Origin: Fibrobacter sp.
GTDB lineage: Bacteria; Fibrobacterota; Fibrobacteria; Fibrobacterales; Fibrobacteraceae
Length of the DNA: 58,896 nt
Direction of reading: 5' to 3'
Assembly (NCBI GenBank): GCA_024399065.1
Contig: JAKSIB010000021.1
Coordinates: forward strand, 1-58,896
A program made the translations under genes and the position numbers. A model generated the notes under the pieces. The model did not search any database. It was not told the origin of the DNA and was given only the letters and a program-made list of their open reading frames with translations. Numbering within the stretch: the first letter of the stretch is position 1; every line of letters starts with the position of its first letter. This document shows positions 33,932 to 43,547 of this stretch, piece by piece.

Positions 33932-35119
33932 TTATTTCTTGCAGCCTTTTCCGAAAGCGTCCAAGACCTTGTTCACAGAAAGTTTTGAAATGGCCTTCAC
34001 GTGAGCAGCCTCGGCATCACTTCCCACGCCTTGGGGCTGTTCCACAAGTTCTATAGAGCCAGCTTTCATCGCAATGGTTCCGCGGGAAGTATAAAGGGAT
34101 CTTCCTGAATTCGGCTTGTCGGTAAAGTTCAAGGTTGCAGAAAGCGTCGGCAAACTGGAATCATCAGAAATCGCGACACCAGCATCCATCAAGAACATCT
34201 GCAATGCGCCGCATTCCGCCACTTCGCCAGAGCAAGCCAACTGGTAGGCACAACCCGTCTTTTTAGCCTGGTAGGCAACGGTCTTGGTAAGCAAGGAAGA
34301 CTGACGCACAAACTTGAAGTTCATATCCGCATGGACAATCACTTCACCGCTGGGTTTCTTTTTCATCACATCTTTCAGCGAGAAAACAGCCTTACCCTTA
34401 TTGTTGGTTTTTGCCGCAGCCAGGTTCTTGTGATCCTGGGTGATGGCAATGGGGAAATCCGCAATGGGACCAACGAAATCAACAACAGTCACCACCAAGG
34501 TTTCCTTGGTCAAATTTGTTTCCATTTTCACAGAAGACAAATTGGCGGTCATGAATTCCGTAAGTTCCGCCAAGGTGGATTCCAGGCGTAGATTCTTGGG
34601 AACTGCCTGAACAAAGGACAAGTCTTCCAAAAGGTCGTTATAATCCCCAGCCATCTTTTCCAAAAGGACCATGTCCTTTGCCACCTTGCGGTAATCTCGA
34701 TCCAACATATCCAAGCGGATTACGGAATCCTTGGAATTCATCTGGATACGCATTTGTTCAATATCCACAAGAATCTTGGAAGCCAGCTGGTCCAAATCCA
34801 CGGTAATCGTAGACTGATACACGCCGTCCTTCACAGGAGCGGCAACGATCTTTGCGCCTTTCAACAGGACATTGCTAAAAACGGACTTCCTACTTTCAAA
34901 AGTAGACTGGACATTGCCTGCCGCGTCTTCGGTGGTATGAGTTTCCATAGAAGATTTCACCGCAGAACTGACCTGCATGGCAACACCTTCCATCGCCTTC
35001 TTGTCAGCGTCTTTCTGAGATATCTTGGACGTTGCGGTATAAGTCACCATGTTTGCTGCCACGGCCAAGGCGGGAACAAAAGCTGCCAAAGCAGAAATAA
35101 ATCGGGTCATCTTTTTCAT
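33932..35119 (-). CDS. Secreted LPP20/FlgT-N-like envelope protein
   Basis: The 395-aa protein has a signal peptide (MKKMTRFISALAAFVPALAVAA) and then a domain in which DADKKAMEGVAMQVSSAVKS and IVAAPVKDGVYQSTITVDLDQL recall LPP20 and FlgT N-terminal folds. The central part is helical (about 130-190), and the C-terminal half is beta-rich with two Cys-containing stretches (GCAYQLACSGEVAECG). It starts on the TAATG stop-start overlap with the gene before it, so the two are translationally coupled. Function is unknown; its family neighbours act at the outer membrane. Confidence 0.65.
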   Translation of the reverse strand: MKKMTRFISALAAFVPALAVAANMVTYTATSKISQKDADKKAMEGVAMQVSSAVKSSMETHTTEDAAGNVQSTFESRKSVFSNVLLKGAKIVAAPVKDGVYQSTITVDLDQLASKILVDIEQMRIQMNSKDSVIRLDMLDRDYRKVAKDMVLLEKMAGDYNDLLEDLSFVQAVPKNLRLESTLAELTEFMTANLSSVKMETNLTKETLVVTVVDFVGPIADFPIAITQDHKNLAAAKTNNKGKAVFSLKDVMKKKPSGEVIVHADMNFKFVRQSSLLTKTVAYQAKKTGCAYQLACSGEVAECGALQMFLMDAGVAISDDSSLPTLSATLNFTDKPNSGRSLYTSRGTIAMKAGSIELVEQPQGVGSDAEAAHVKAISKLSVNKVLDAFGKGCKK

Positions 35120-36027
35120 TACTGAATTTCCAGGATAATCAGTTTCTTGGTAATGTTCTGCTTTCTAACCTTGGCAAGGCCATTCAGGGTTTCAAAGAAT
35201 TCACCATAAACCATCTGGGCGTCTTCATACTTATCCGGATCAGCATAAATCATCAAGTCGTAAGTATTGCGGCTCATGGAAAGGACCTGCATTTTATTGA
35301 ACTTTTTACGGATCTGCACAGAAACCATGTTGGAAATTTCTTCAGCCTGATCGTCCGTAAATTCACCGGTCAAATGAGCAACCACTTTATACTGCACGCC
35401 CAGTTCCAATTGTGCGGCAAGTTTAGTGCGAATCTTATTTTCCAAGCCAACGATTGCCTTCTGCATAGCCTTCTGAACAAAGGCACGCTGAGATTCTCCC
35501 GCAGTCATTGTCATTTGAACAGATTCACTTCCCAAAAGTTGTGCCGTAGAAGCTTCGCTAGCATTCAAGTCAATCACGATTTCGTTTTCATGAATCGTTC
35601 CTGCGTAAGTAATATTGATGTCGGCACCCACTGTGAGGCCTGCCGCATAAGCCAAGTCTTCATCGTTGCCCGCAATGGCAGACTGCAATTCCACAACTTC
35701 ATCAAGCTGAGCCTGACTTTCCAAGCTGACCACGTTATAATCTCTACTGGTCAGGTAAGCGTTAATCACTTCCATGGCAGTCTTTGCCAAGGGATTGGAA
35801 CGGACCACTTCGATGTTCGCGTTCATTTTTCCAGTCAAAGCAGGAGCCACCAAAACAGTAGGCGCTATCTTGAAGGGAATACGAACCAGTTCCACGGGAG
35901 CTTCTTCTTCAGATTCTGCAGGAACAGTCTTCACCGTTTCTTGTGCAGGCTGATTTCCAGCACAGCCCACAAAGCACAAAACACCAAGTGCAACCAAGAA
36001 ATTCAAAAGTTTCATCATCTTATCCAT
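35119..36027 (-). CDS. LpoB/CsgG-like lipoprotein (DUF6175-like)
   Basis: The 302-aa lipoprotein has lipobox VGCA. A domain follows with VLVAPALTGKM, a helix LAKTAMEVINAYLTSRDYNVV, and AAGLTVGADINITYAG, the pattern of TolB-N/CsgG/LpoB-type envelope lipoproteins. The C-terminal part (LTGEFTDDQAEEISNMV ... SMSRNTYDLMIYADPD) is a second alpha/beta domain. Of several in-frame starts, ATG at 36027 is chosen; no strong ribosome-binding site distinguishes them. It is the middle gene of the FecR operon. Confidence 0.65.
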   Translation of the reverse strand: MDKMMKLLNFLVALGVLCFVGCAGNQPAQETVKTVPAESEEEAPVELVRIPFKIAPTVLVAPALTGKMNANIEVVRSNPLAKTAMEVINAYLTSRDYNVVSLESQAQLDEVVELQSAIAGNDEDLAYAAGLTVGADINITYAGTIHENEIVIDLNASEASTAQLLGSESVQMTMTAGESQRAFVQKAMQKAIVGLENKIRTKLAAQLELGVQYKVVAHLTGEFTDDQAEEISNMVSVQIRKKFNKMQVLSMSRNTYDLMIYADPDKYEDAQMVYGEFFETLNGLAKVRKQNITKKLIILEIQ

Positions 36028-36050
36028 TTTCAAAATTATAACAAATCCCG

Positions 36051-37511
36051 CTATTCCCTAGACAAACCATTGGACTGAACCAAACGCTGGTATTCCTGAC
36101 GTTCAGAAACAATTCTGTTACGAGCCTTTCCACCGGGGTGATTGGTAATCAAGCAGAATGCCTCATAAGTTTTTCTAGCAGAGTAATTCTTTCCATTCTT
36201 GGCAGCCACCACCACTTCGAAATCCACAATCTTATTGCGATTGAGTTCAATGGGAAGTTCATATTCCAAGGAAGTCAAATCTCGTTCACGAATCGTCTTC
36301 ACAATTCTTTTGCCACGACGGACGACAATAGAATCAATTTCCTTCAGGTTGGACTTTGCAATTCCAGCAAGATTAATCTTCATGTTGGTATTGTACTTTG
36401 TTGCCGGCGGATCAACATGGATGCGTTCATCACGTTCACCCAAATCAACGACTAGGTCATCAATGGTAGGCGGCTCTTCATAGCCTTCGGGAGGCACGTA
36501 CTGGGCCACCCATCTATAACATTCCACTTCAACATTGCCATCGCTACAAGTTGCAATGAAACGCTTCTTTCCGTAGGCCTTTATACCCCAGGAGAATTCC
36601 TTGCGGTAGAAGCCATCGGCGCCAACCTTCACACGTTCGCCCCATACGGTAACAATTGTTCCCGGAGTCACACGAGCTTGCAACGTAACTGAGGGAACAT
36701 AAAGTGTATCCAAGGGACTGGACTTAAATTCAAGAGATTTCCTATAAGCCTTTTGACGTTCAGCATAGCTATCATCAAAAGTCTTCAAGTTCTTTTCAAG
36801 AGACTGGGAGGTAAGTTCTGCGATTACCGCAGTCAAGGAATCAATCACCTTCACCAAGTATTCTGTACCAGAGGAGGCAAGGTCCAACATTCTTGCGTCA
36901 CCGTTTTCATCAACAAGAACGGTCTGGTTCTCCAACAGCATTTTCTTTTGGCCTGTTTTGCTGGAAACATCCACCTGACCTTCCTTCAAGGAAACCACAG
37001 TCTTGTTCTTCGCAATTCCAACAAAGCCTGCGGTACCACGGATAGCAGCGTTTGCGTTACCCGTCTTCATTTTATAGTAGGCATTTCTCTGCTTTTGGAC
37101 ATCGAAATAAACCTTACCATTTCCAATAGCAACCAAGACAATTTTAGACCCGATGGAATCCTGTTCAGATTTCAAGGTCACATCGGAATTTTCCGAAATG
37201 ACGAAAACAGAACCTTCATTTGCAACAAGCTTTGCTTCAGATTCAATTCTCGTTTGAACGCGGTCGTCTTCAACGACTTTTTGGCCAATACGAATTTGTT
37301 TCCAAATATCGCCCTGACCACCCGGCTGTTTCAATACGTCGCCAATAATGCTGCTGGCAGTTGTCACAAATTTGGAGTTATCTACAGAATCCTCTGCGGC
37401 TGCATTATTTACTTCATTAGAACCAGGGCCACTTTTACCCTGATCCTTATTTCCGTTACAGCCCGCAAGGACTAATAACAAAGTAAAAACAACTGTAAAA
37501 AATCTCTTCAT
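36051..37511 (-). CDS. FecR-domain lipoprotein
   Basis: The 486-aa lipoprotein (lipobox LAGC) contains a FecR-type domain (about residues 55-200): IGDVLKQPGGQGDIWKQIRI, GQKVVEDDRVQTRIESEA, NANAAIRGTAGFVG and VVSLKEGQVDVS. Stand-alone FecR domains are common in secreted or surface proteins and need no sigma factor. The C-terminal half contains Ig-like beta segments and ends without a membrane helix. It is the first gene of the three-gene operon, 23 nt before the LpoB-like gene, and diverges from the LPP20 lipoprotein. Confidence 0.8.
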   Translation of the reverse strand: MKRFFTVVFTLLLVLAGCNGNKDQGKSGPGSNEVNNAAAEDSVDNSKFVTTASSIIGDVLKQPGGQGDIWKQIRIGQKVVEDDRVQTRIESEAKLVANEGSVFVISENSDVTLKSEQDSIGSKIVLVAIGNGKVYFDVQKQRNAYYKMKTGNANAAIRGTAGFVGIAKNKTVVSLKEGQVDVSSKTGQKKMLLENQTVLVDENGDARMLDLASSGTEYLVKVIDSLTAVIAELTSQSLEKNLKTFDDSYAERQKAYRKSLEFKSSPLDTLYVPSVTLQARVTPGTIVTVWGERVKVGADGFYRKEFSWGIKAYGKKRFIATCSDGNVEVECYRWVAQYVPPEGYEEPPTIDDLVVDLGERDERIHVDPPATKYNTNMKINLAGIAKSNLKEIDSIVVRRGKRIVKTIRERDLTSLEYELPIELNRNKIVDFEVVVAAKNGKNYSARKTYEAFCLITNHPGGKARNRIVSERQEYQRLVQSNGLSRE

Positions 37512-37531
37512 AGGTTCTCTTTTAACTCCAC

Positions 37532-37576
37532 CCCTAAAATTTAATTAAATTTTAAACAGACAAATGAATTTTAGGG
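37532..37576. promoter_or_regulatory. Inverted repeat in the divergent promoter of the envelope locus
   Basis: CCCTAAAATT (532-541) and AATTTTAGGG (567-576) are perfect 10-bp inverted arms around 25 AT-rich bases. They are placed between the FecR-operon start and the LPP20 start, so one regulator could control both directions. Confidence 0.5.
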
Positions 37577-37598
37577 TTTCCCTACAAGGAGAACAAGA

Positions 37599-38168
37599 AT
37601 GAAAAAGTTGATGGCAGCTCTTGCCGTGGTCGCCATGATGGCCGGTTGCGCAAGTACCCCACAGGAAAAGGCCGCAGACGCTCTCAGCGAACTGATTACC
37701 ACTAAGAACAAGTTAATCCGTGATGGTCAGCTGGCAGGAATTGGTGTAGGCATTTCTTCCGATGAAACCGTAGCTTACGACAAGGCCGACGTGAATGCCC
37801 GTGCAGACTTGGCCAAGCTTATTGATGCAGAAGTTCAGTCACTTACCAAGGGTTTCAAGGAACAGATCACCGTCGATGGTATGGAATCTGTGGCAGAACA
37901 TTTCCAGAGCACCGTCAAGACCACCGTTGATGTGCAGCTGAATGGCGCAACCATGACCAACGTCAAGGTTGAAACCGTAGAAGGCAAATTCAAGGTTTAC
38001 GGCATCGTCACCCTCAACACTTCCCTCATCGAAGAATACATCAAGTCCGTTGAAGACACCGAACAGAAGCTGACTGAAGAACAGAAGCAGGCTGTTCGCG
38101 AATTGGCCCAGAAGGCCTACAGCGAACTGGATATCGAATATTCCGAAGAAACTAGCGATGTTCGTTAG
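37599..38168 (+). CDS. LPP20-family lipoprotein
   Basis: The 189-aa lipoprotein (MKKLMAALAVVAMMAGCAST) carries an LPP20-type domain: GIGVGISSDETVAYDKADVNARADLAKLI, then EHFQSTVKTTVDVQLNGATM and KVYGIVTLNTSLI. LPP20 proteins, including FlgP, sit at the outer membrane and often oligomerise. AAGGAG lies ahead of the ATG. It diverges from the FecR operon and converges on folC with a 17-nt overlap. Confidence 0.88.
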   Translation: MKKLMAALAVVAMMAGCASTPQEKAADALSELITTKNKLIRDGQLAGIGVGISSDETVAYDKADVNARADLAKLIDAEVQSLTKGFKEQITVDGMESVAEHFQSTVKTTVDVQLNGATMTNVKVETVEGKFKVYGIVTLNTSLIEEYIKSVEDTEQKLTEEQKQAVRELAQKAYSELDIEYSEETSDVR

Positions 38169-39510
38169 TGGTCGGTTCTAATCCGCGGAAGAAGGACAAG
38201 CCTTCGTAATCGGATTTAAGAGCCTGGACACTCTCGCCAATCATGTAAAGACTTCCCGTAATCAAAACGGGGAGTTTTTTATTTTCGGAGTTTTCGGCGT
38301 CAGCATCGGCAGCGGCGCAAACACTGTCCAGAAATTCACGGCAAAGCAAACCTTCACTGGAAACAGGCAAGCCTAAGTCGCTTAAGATCCCTCGCAAATC
38401 ATCCAGTTCACGGAAACGGGGATAAGGCGTTTTGGTAATATGCCAATGGCTTACGTGAGGAGCCATCAGTTTCAGCATTTCATCTACGTCCTTGTCCTTG
38501 AGGGCTCCAAAGACGCAGTGGAACTTTTTGCCAGGATAATACTTGTCCAAGGATTCCACAAGGCGACGAACCGCATGGGAATTGTGGGCTCCATCCAGAA
38601 TAAAATCCACCTGGCCTTGGGCATTTTCCAGCTTTTGCATACGGCCCGCCCAGGAACGTTTTTCCAAGGTTTTCAAAGCCAGAGTATCGTCGTAGCCCAC
38701 GCCATTAGCACAGCTACCGACAACAACATTCAAGAACATCTTTGCCGCCGCCAGGGACAAGCTTGCATTTTCAACGTAATGCTGGCCCAAGTTAGGCAAT
38801 TGAATATCGAAACGAATTTCAGGGACAACGACTTTTGCCCCAAGGGACTTCGCATATTCTTGAGCTTCAGCCAACATTTCCGAAGACAATCCGCCAAGAA
38901 CAAAAGTCTTTCCAGAAACCTTATCCGAAGACGTTCCCAGCACACCCATTTTTTCTCTTAGAATTGCAACTTCGGTAGCGCCCAGAACTTCTGTATGTTC
39001 CAAGCCGATACTTGTCACCACAGCTACATCGCCATCGGCCACAGCGGTACTATCCAGACGGCCACCCATTCCTGCTTCAAGAACGGCAACCTGAACGCCA
39101 GAATTTGCGTAATGCAAGAACGCGACCAAAGTCAAAACTTCAAAAAAGGTGGGCTCAATTTTTGCAGCTTCCGCGCGATCCTTATTCACCAGGTCCGCAG
39201 CATCCTTGACCTGAAGCAGATAGCGGTTCAAATCAAATTCACTGATGGGTTCGTCATTCACTCGAATACGTTCGCGGAGGTTCACCAGATGGGGGCTGGT
39301 ATACAAAGCAGTCTTCAAGCCGTGAGCCTGCAGAACACCTGATAAATAGTAGCTGGTTGAACCCTTGCCGTTTGTACCGACAACGTGAATCGTCTTGAAC
39401 TTTTTCTGAGGATTTCCAAGGGCTTCGCAAAGGCAGCGAGTAGATTCCAAACCAGGCATCATCCCGAACATCAAGCGGGAATTCAGATATTCTATACCAT
39501 CATAGAGCAT
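38152..39510 (-). CDS. folC: Folylpolyglutamate synthase / dihydrofolate synthase
   Basis: The 452-aa Mur-ligase-fold enzyme shows IHVVGTNGKGSTSYYLSGVL (ATP loop), YTSPHLVNLRERI, VAVLEAGMGGRLDSTAV and FILDGAHNSHA. It adds glutamate to folates in the cytosol. It probably has no leader: TATATT stands 7 nt upstream of the ATG, and only a short AAGG lies within the gap. Its 3' end overlaps the convergent LPP20 gene by 17 nt. Confidence 0.96.
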   Translation of the reverse strand: MLYDGIEYLNSRLMFGMMPGLESTRCLCEALGNPQKKFKTIHVVGTNGKGSTSYYLSGVLQAHGLKTALYTSPHLVNLRERIRVNDEPISEFDLNRYLLQVKDAADLVNKDRAEAAKIEPTFFEVLTLVAFLHYANSGVQVAVLEAGMGGRLDSTAVADGDVAVVTSIGLEHTEVLGATEVAILREKMGVLGTSSDKVSGKTFVLGGLSSEMLAEAQEYAKSLGAKVVVPEIRFDIQLPNLGQHYVENASLSLAAAKMFLNVVVGSCANGVGYDDTLALKTLEKRSWAGRMQKLENAQGQVDFILDGAHNSHAVRRLVESLDKYYPGKKFHCVFGALKDKDVDEMLKLMAPHVSHWHITKTPYPRFRELDDLRGILSDLGLPVSSEGLLCREFLDSVCAAADADAENSENKKLPVLITGSLYMIGESVQALKSDYEGLSFFRGLEPTTNEHR

Positions 39511-39629
39511 GCCTTATAATATAGAACATTCCATTTCTCCGAAAATGAAGTATCTTTATTTTAGATACGATTTAATTTACAAGAATAACCGGTTTCATTT
39601 TCTATATCATTTTTTAGATAGGTTCTTAT

Positions 39630-40397
39630 ATGCGTCGCAAGATCACAAAGGCAAAGCCCCTTTCTCTTTTTGTCTTTCTGGTAATCGTCCTTGTTGCGTT
39701 GATTGCAGAAGTCCAGGCAAAGGTAGACCCCGAAGCAAAGGCGCAGCACTACGACTACCGCGGCGCCGGCCAGCAAATGCGTCGCATCTATTATGGGGAC
39801 CTGCAGGAAACTTTGTACTGCGGCTGCAAATACATGGACAAGAAACACGTGGATTTTTCCACCTGCGATTTTGAGCCTCGCTACAATCCCAAACGAAAAA
39901 GCACGAAACGCGCCGAATCCATCGAATGGGAACACATCGTCACCGCCCACAACATGGGTCACTTTCTCCCCTGCTGGAAAGAAGGAGGCCGCAAGAACTG
40001 CAGCGCCAACGACGACACGTTCAAAATCATGGAAGGGGACCTGCACAACCTCTACCCCGCCATCGGCGAAGTCAACGGCGACCGCAACAACTTTATGTAC
40101 AGCCAGTGGACCAACGATCCCGAGCCCATGTACGGCAAATGCAAAACCATCGTGGACTTCAAGCTGAAAAAAGCACAGCCCCGAGAAGAAGCCCGCGGCA
40201 TCATCGCCAGAGTCAGTTTCTACATGGAAAAGACCTACGGCGTAAAGCTTTCCAGCCAAGACCGAAAGCTATTTGAAGCCTGGGACCGCCAATTCCCCGT
40301 CACCCCCAGGGAATGCGAACGAGACAGGCGAATTTTCAAGGTTCAAGGAGACCATAATCCCTTTGTATACGAGAAATGCAAAGAAACGGGCTTTTAG
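39630..40397 (+). CDS. endA: Secreted endonuclease I family DNase
   Basis: The 255-aa protein has an N-terminal signal/anchor segment (PLSLFVFLVIVLVALIAEVQA) and the endonuclease I fold. Landmarks are ESIEWEHIVTAHNMGHFLPCW with the catalytic His, GDLHNLYPAIGEVNGDRNNF and a C-terminal QFPVTPRECERDRRI. Five or more cysteines suggest disulfides in the periplasm. It cuts double-stranded DNA, perhaps for nucleotide scavenging. TATAAT at 39515-39520 could drive it. Confidence 0.92.
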   Translation: MRRKITKAKPLSLFVFLVIVLVALIAEVQAKVDPEAKAQHYDYRGAGQQMRRIYYGDLQETLYCGCKYMDKKHVDFSTCDFEPRYNPKRKSTKRAESIEWEHIVTAHNMGHFLPCWKEGGRKNCSANDDTFKIMEGDLHNLYPAIGEVNGDRNNFMYSQWTNDPEPMYGKCKTIVDFKLKKAQPREEARGIIARVSFYMEKTYGVKLSSQDRKLFEAWDRQFPVTPRECERDRRIFKVQGDHNPFVYEKCKETGF

Positions 40398-40474
40398 GCC
40401 ACTACAAAAACAGACCTTCTTAAACGTATAGATTTTTTTACTAACTTCTTAAAGTATTTGGTCAGAGGATTATT

Positions 40475-43400
40475 ATGCGTCGTTTAACAGTATTATTAGC
40501 ACTTTTTGCTTGTAGCGCTTTCGCTCAGGTGGAATTCCCCATCGGTTCTAAAGTCGTAAACGTCACTAAGGACCCTTACTTTGCAAAAGCCGATGGCAAG
40601 CATGATGACACCCAAGCCATCCAACAGGCTTTGAACGACCATCCGGATGGTGACTACATCATCTACCTTCCCCATGGTATCTACAAGATTACAGAACAGC
40701 TGACTTGGCCACAGACTGAAAAGGACGAAACCGCCACCCGTCGCACCATTTTGCAGGGTCAGAGCATCGGTGGAACCATCATCCAGCTGGCCGACAGCAC
40801 CTACGGCTTCGATAACGAAGACTTCCCCAAGGCTGTACTTTACACTGGTACCGGTCCGGAACCCCGTATCCGTAATGCCATTCGTGACTTAACCCTCAGA
40901 ACCGGCAAGGGCAACCCCGGTGCCATCGGTGTGCAGTTCAACGCCGCCAACCAGGGAACCATCAGCAACGTCAAGATTTATTCCAACGACACCACCGGTG
41001 TCTACGGTATCGACATCAGCTTTACCGACAAGATTGGCCCCCTTCTGTTGAAGAATGTGGAAGTCCGCGGATTCAAAACTGGCATTTACACCAAGGGTGA
41101 AACCGGCTCCGTCACCATGGAACACGTGACCTTGGGTGGCCAGACCAAATACGGTCTTGAAAACGAAGATATGAACCTGGCAGTCCGCGCCCTTCGTTTC
41201 AAGGGTTCCGTCCCTGCAGTCTACAACCACGGCGAATATTCCATCATGAGCCTTGTGGATGGTACTTTGGAATACGATCCGGGTAAAAAGAAGCCCTCCA
41301 AGGTTACAGCCATTGTCAACGAAGGCCATTTGTTCGCCCGTTCCATGAAGGTCAGCAAGTTCCACACCATGTTGAGGTCCAACAAGAAAGGTGTCATGGA
41401 GGAACTGACCAACAGTGAAATTATTGAATACACCACCGAAGCTAGCAAACAGCTTTGCCATAGCCCCAAGCAGTCCATGCGCGTACCTGTGGCAGAAACC
41501 CCGAACTTCGCCGAACAGAAAGCTGGTGACTGGATTACCATCGCTGGCGACTACGGTGGAAAGGCAAACACCGGTTCCGACGATTCCAAGGCAATTCAGG
41601 AAGCCATCGACGACGGTGCAGAAACCCTTTACTTCCCGCCGGGAGGCCGCTGGACCATCAACCGCGACATTTATGTCCGCAACCGCGTCCGCCGCATTCT
41701 CGGTACCGAAGCCCGCATCGACGGTAAGGGCAAGTTCATCATTGAAAAGGGTGCGTTCAACGAACTCACCATCGAACGTTTCTCTGAATTCGGCAACGGC
41801 ATCATCCAGAAATCCACCCGTACCATCTTGATGAAGAACATGATGGTGAAGTCTCTTGAAACCGACGAATTCGGCAAGGGCGACATCTTTATGGAAGACG
41901 TTTCCATCGGAACAATCCAGATTAACAGCCAGAGGCTCTGGGGCCGTCAGGTGACCATGATCGGCGACACCAAGGGTCCGAAGATTACCAACAACGGTGG
42001 CACCATCTGGATTCTCGGCCTTACAGCAAAGAAGGGTAACACTGTCCTCCAGAACTTCAACAAGGGTTCTGCCGAACTTATCGGCGTAGAAGTCGAAGCC
42101 AGCGAAAAGGCCAAGGAACGCCCCATGTTCATCAACGACAATTCCGGCCTCAGCATTATGGGTCTCCGCGAAACCTTGACCCGCGGCAACCCCTTCCTTA
42201 AGGTTGTTGAAGATTCCCGTCAGGCTTCCGCCATCAAGGCTCTCTTCGGAAAGCAGCTCCTCCACACGGAAAACGGAGGCGCCATGCTGCCCTTGTTCGT
42301 AGGCTACGCCCCGAAGCAAGGTGCCAACGAAAAGCCCAACGTTTCCATTCCCAAGGAAATGATCCTGGTGCAACCGAACCGTCTCCGCATTTCCGGCATT
42401 GTTGAAGACGATGGCCGCGGTGACGGTCTTTGCGAAGTTCCCGTCCGTTGGAAGAAGGCTCTGGGTCCGGGTAAAGCAATCTTCTCCGACACCACGGCAT
42501 ACGAAACAGATGTTTCCTTTACAGCAAGTGGCCGTTACAACGTGATCCTCACTGGCGACGACGGTTACCAGACTGGTGCAGACACCGGTAAGGTCTACGT
42601 ATTCGACAAGCGCTACACCACCATGGACAACAGCGGCAACAACATTCCCAGTGGCCGTGGTGCAGCAACCTGGATTTCAGAATTCGACAACTACAGTCCC
42701 CACAGCAGCGATCCGGAATTGCGCGTAGCAAACGTTCCGGAACAGGCAGGCAAGCTTTATCTGAAGTTCGACCTTTCCGCTTTGCCGGGTCCGCTGTTTG
42801 ACGTTGCATTGCAGTTGGTCATGCCGGATTCCATCAAGAAGCCGGTCCAGCTCAACATCTTCGGTCTGAAGGAAACCTCCAAGGACATGTTCTTCGGCGA
42901 TCAGAAGCTTGGCATTGACTGGTCCGAAAACGAACTTACCTGGGAAAATGCTCCGGCAAACCTTCCCCAGGCTGGCGGCCAGTTCAACATCCGCAAGAAC
43001 TCCGGTGGTGGCGTTGATACCAAGTACGCAGAATACCTGGGCATCATCACCCTCAACCCCAAGTCTCCTCTGGGAGCCTTCCTCCGTTCACCGACCCTTA
43101 CGGAATTCTTCAAGCGTAAGCATGCTTCCAACCTTTACACTTTGATCCTTACCGCAGTGGATCAGGGCGAAACCATCATGCCTTCTCCCAGTACAGGCAA
43201 GCAGTTCGCACCGTCTCTGTACGTGGGCTATTTCGACAACACCCGTTCCGTGGGCGGCGACGCCATGGACGGCGGTTATACTTTGACAAAGGTCAATGTG
43301 GACAAGTTCTCTCTCGACTGCAACTTTGACTTGACCGTCGGCTATCCGCAGTTTGTACAAATCGAAATCGTCAACGAATTCGGCAAGCGCATGCTCACCG

Positions 43401-43537
43401 TTGCAGCACGTGACCTGGATGGCGAAAAGAAGACCAACTTCAAGTTTAAGGCAAAGGCCTTCCCCACAGGCAAGTACACGCTGAAGGTCATCGGCGAAGC
43501 ATTCACCGCAGAACAGAAATTCTACATCTTGAACTAG
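40475..43537 (+). CDS. Secreted double beta-helix protein of the pectate lyase superfamily
   Basis: The 1020-aa protein has a signal peptide (MRRLTVLLALFACSAFA). Two Pectate_lyase_3-type beta-helix domains follow: one from VVNVTKDPYFAKADGKHDDTQ, the second from GDWITIAGDYGGKANTGSDD with ETLYFPPGGRWTIN. A DNRLRE/CBM96-like domain (LYLKFDLSALPGPLFDV ... SENELTWENAP) follows. The C-terminal beta module (FDLTVGYPQFVQIEIVNEFGKR ... GKYTLKVIGEAFTAEQKF) resembles type IX sorting domains. It is probably a polysaccharide lyase or glycoside hydrolase acting on plant cell wall; the exact substrate cannot be read. AGAGG precedes the start. It is transcribed with the lipoprotein 10 nt downstream. Confidence 0.8.
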   Translation: MRRLTVLLALFACSAFAQVEFPIGSKVVNVTKDPYFAKADGKHDDTQAIQQALNDHPDGDYIIYLPHGIYKITEQLTWPQTEKDETATRRTILQGQSIGGTIIQLADSTYGFDNEDFPKAVLYTGTGPEPRIRNAIRDLTLRTGKGNPGAIGVQFNAANQGTISNVKIYSNDTTGVYGIDISFTDKIGPLLLKNVEVRGFKTGIYTKGETGSVTMEHVTLGGQTKYGLENEDMNLAVRALRFKGSVPAVYNHGEYSIMSLVDGTLEYDPGKKKPSKVTAIVNEGHLFARSMKVSKFHTMLRSNKKGVMEELTNSEIIEYTTEASKQLCHSPKQSMRVPVAETPNFAEQKAGDWITIAGDYGGKANTGSDDSKAIQEAIDDGAETLYFPPGGRWTINRDIYVRNRVRRILGTEARIDGKGKFIIEKGAFNELTIERFSEFGNGIIQKSTRTILMKNMMVKSLETDEFGKGDIFMEDVSIGTIQINSQRLWGRQVTMIGDTKGPKITNNGGTIWILGLTAKKGNTVLQNFNKGSAELIGVEVEASEKAKERPMFINDNSGLSIMGLRETLTRGNPFLKVVEDSRQASAIKALFGKQLLHTENGGAMLPLFVGYAPKQGANEKPNVSIPKEMILVQPNRLRISGIVEDDGRGDGLCEVPVRWKKALGPGKAIFSDTTAYETDVSFTASGRYNVILTGDDGYQTGADTGKVYVFDKRYTTMDNSGNNIPSGRGAATWISEFDNYSPHSSDPELRVANVPEQAGKLYLKFDLSALPGPLFDVALQLVMPDSIKKPVQLNIFGLKETSKDMFFGDQKLGIDWSENELTWENAPANLPQAGGQFNIRKNSGGGVDTKYAEYLGIITLNPKSPLGAFLRSPTLTEFFKRKHASNLYTLILTAVDQGETIMPSPSTGKQFAPSLYVGYFDNTRSVGGDAMDGGYTLTKVNVDKFSLDCNFDLTVGYPQFVQIEIVNEFGKRMLTVAARDLDGEKKTNFKFKAKAFPTGKYTLKVIGEAFTAEQKFYILN

Positions 43538-43547
43538 GAATACAAAG

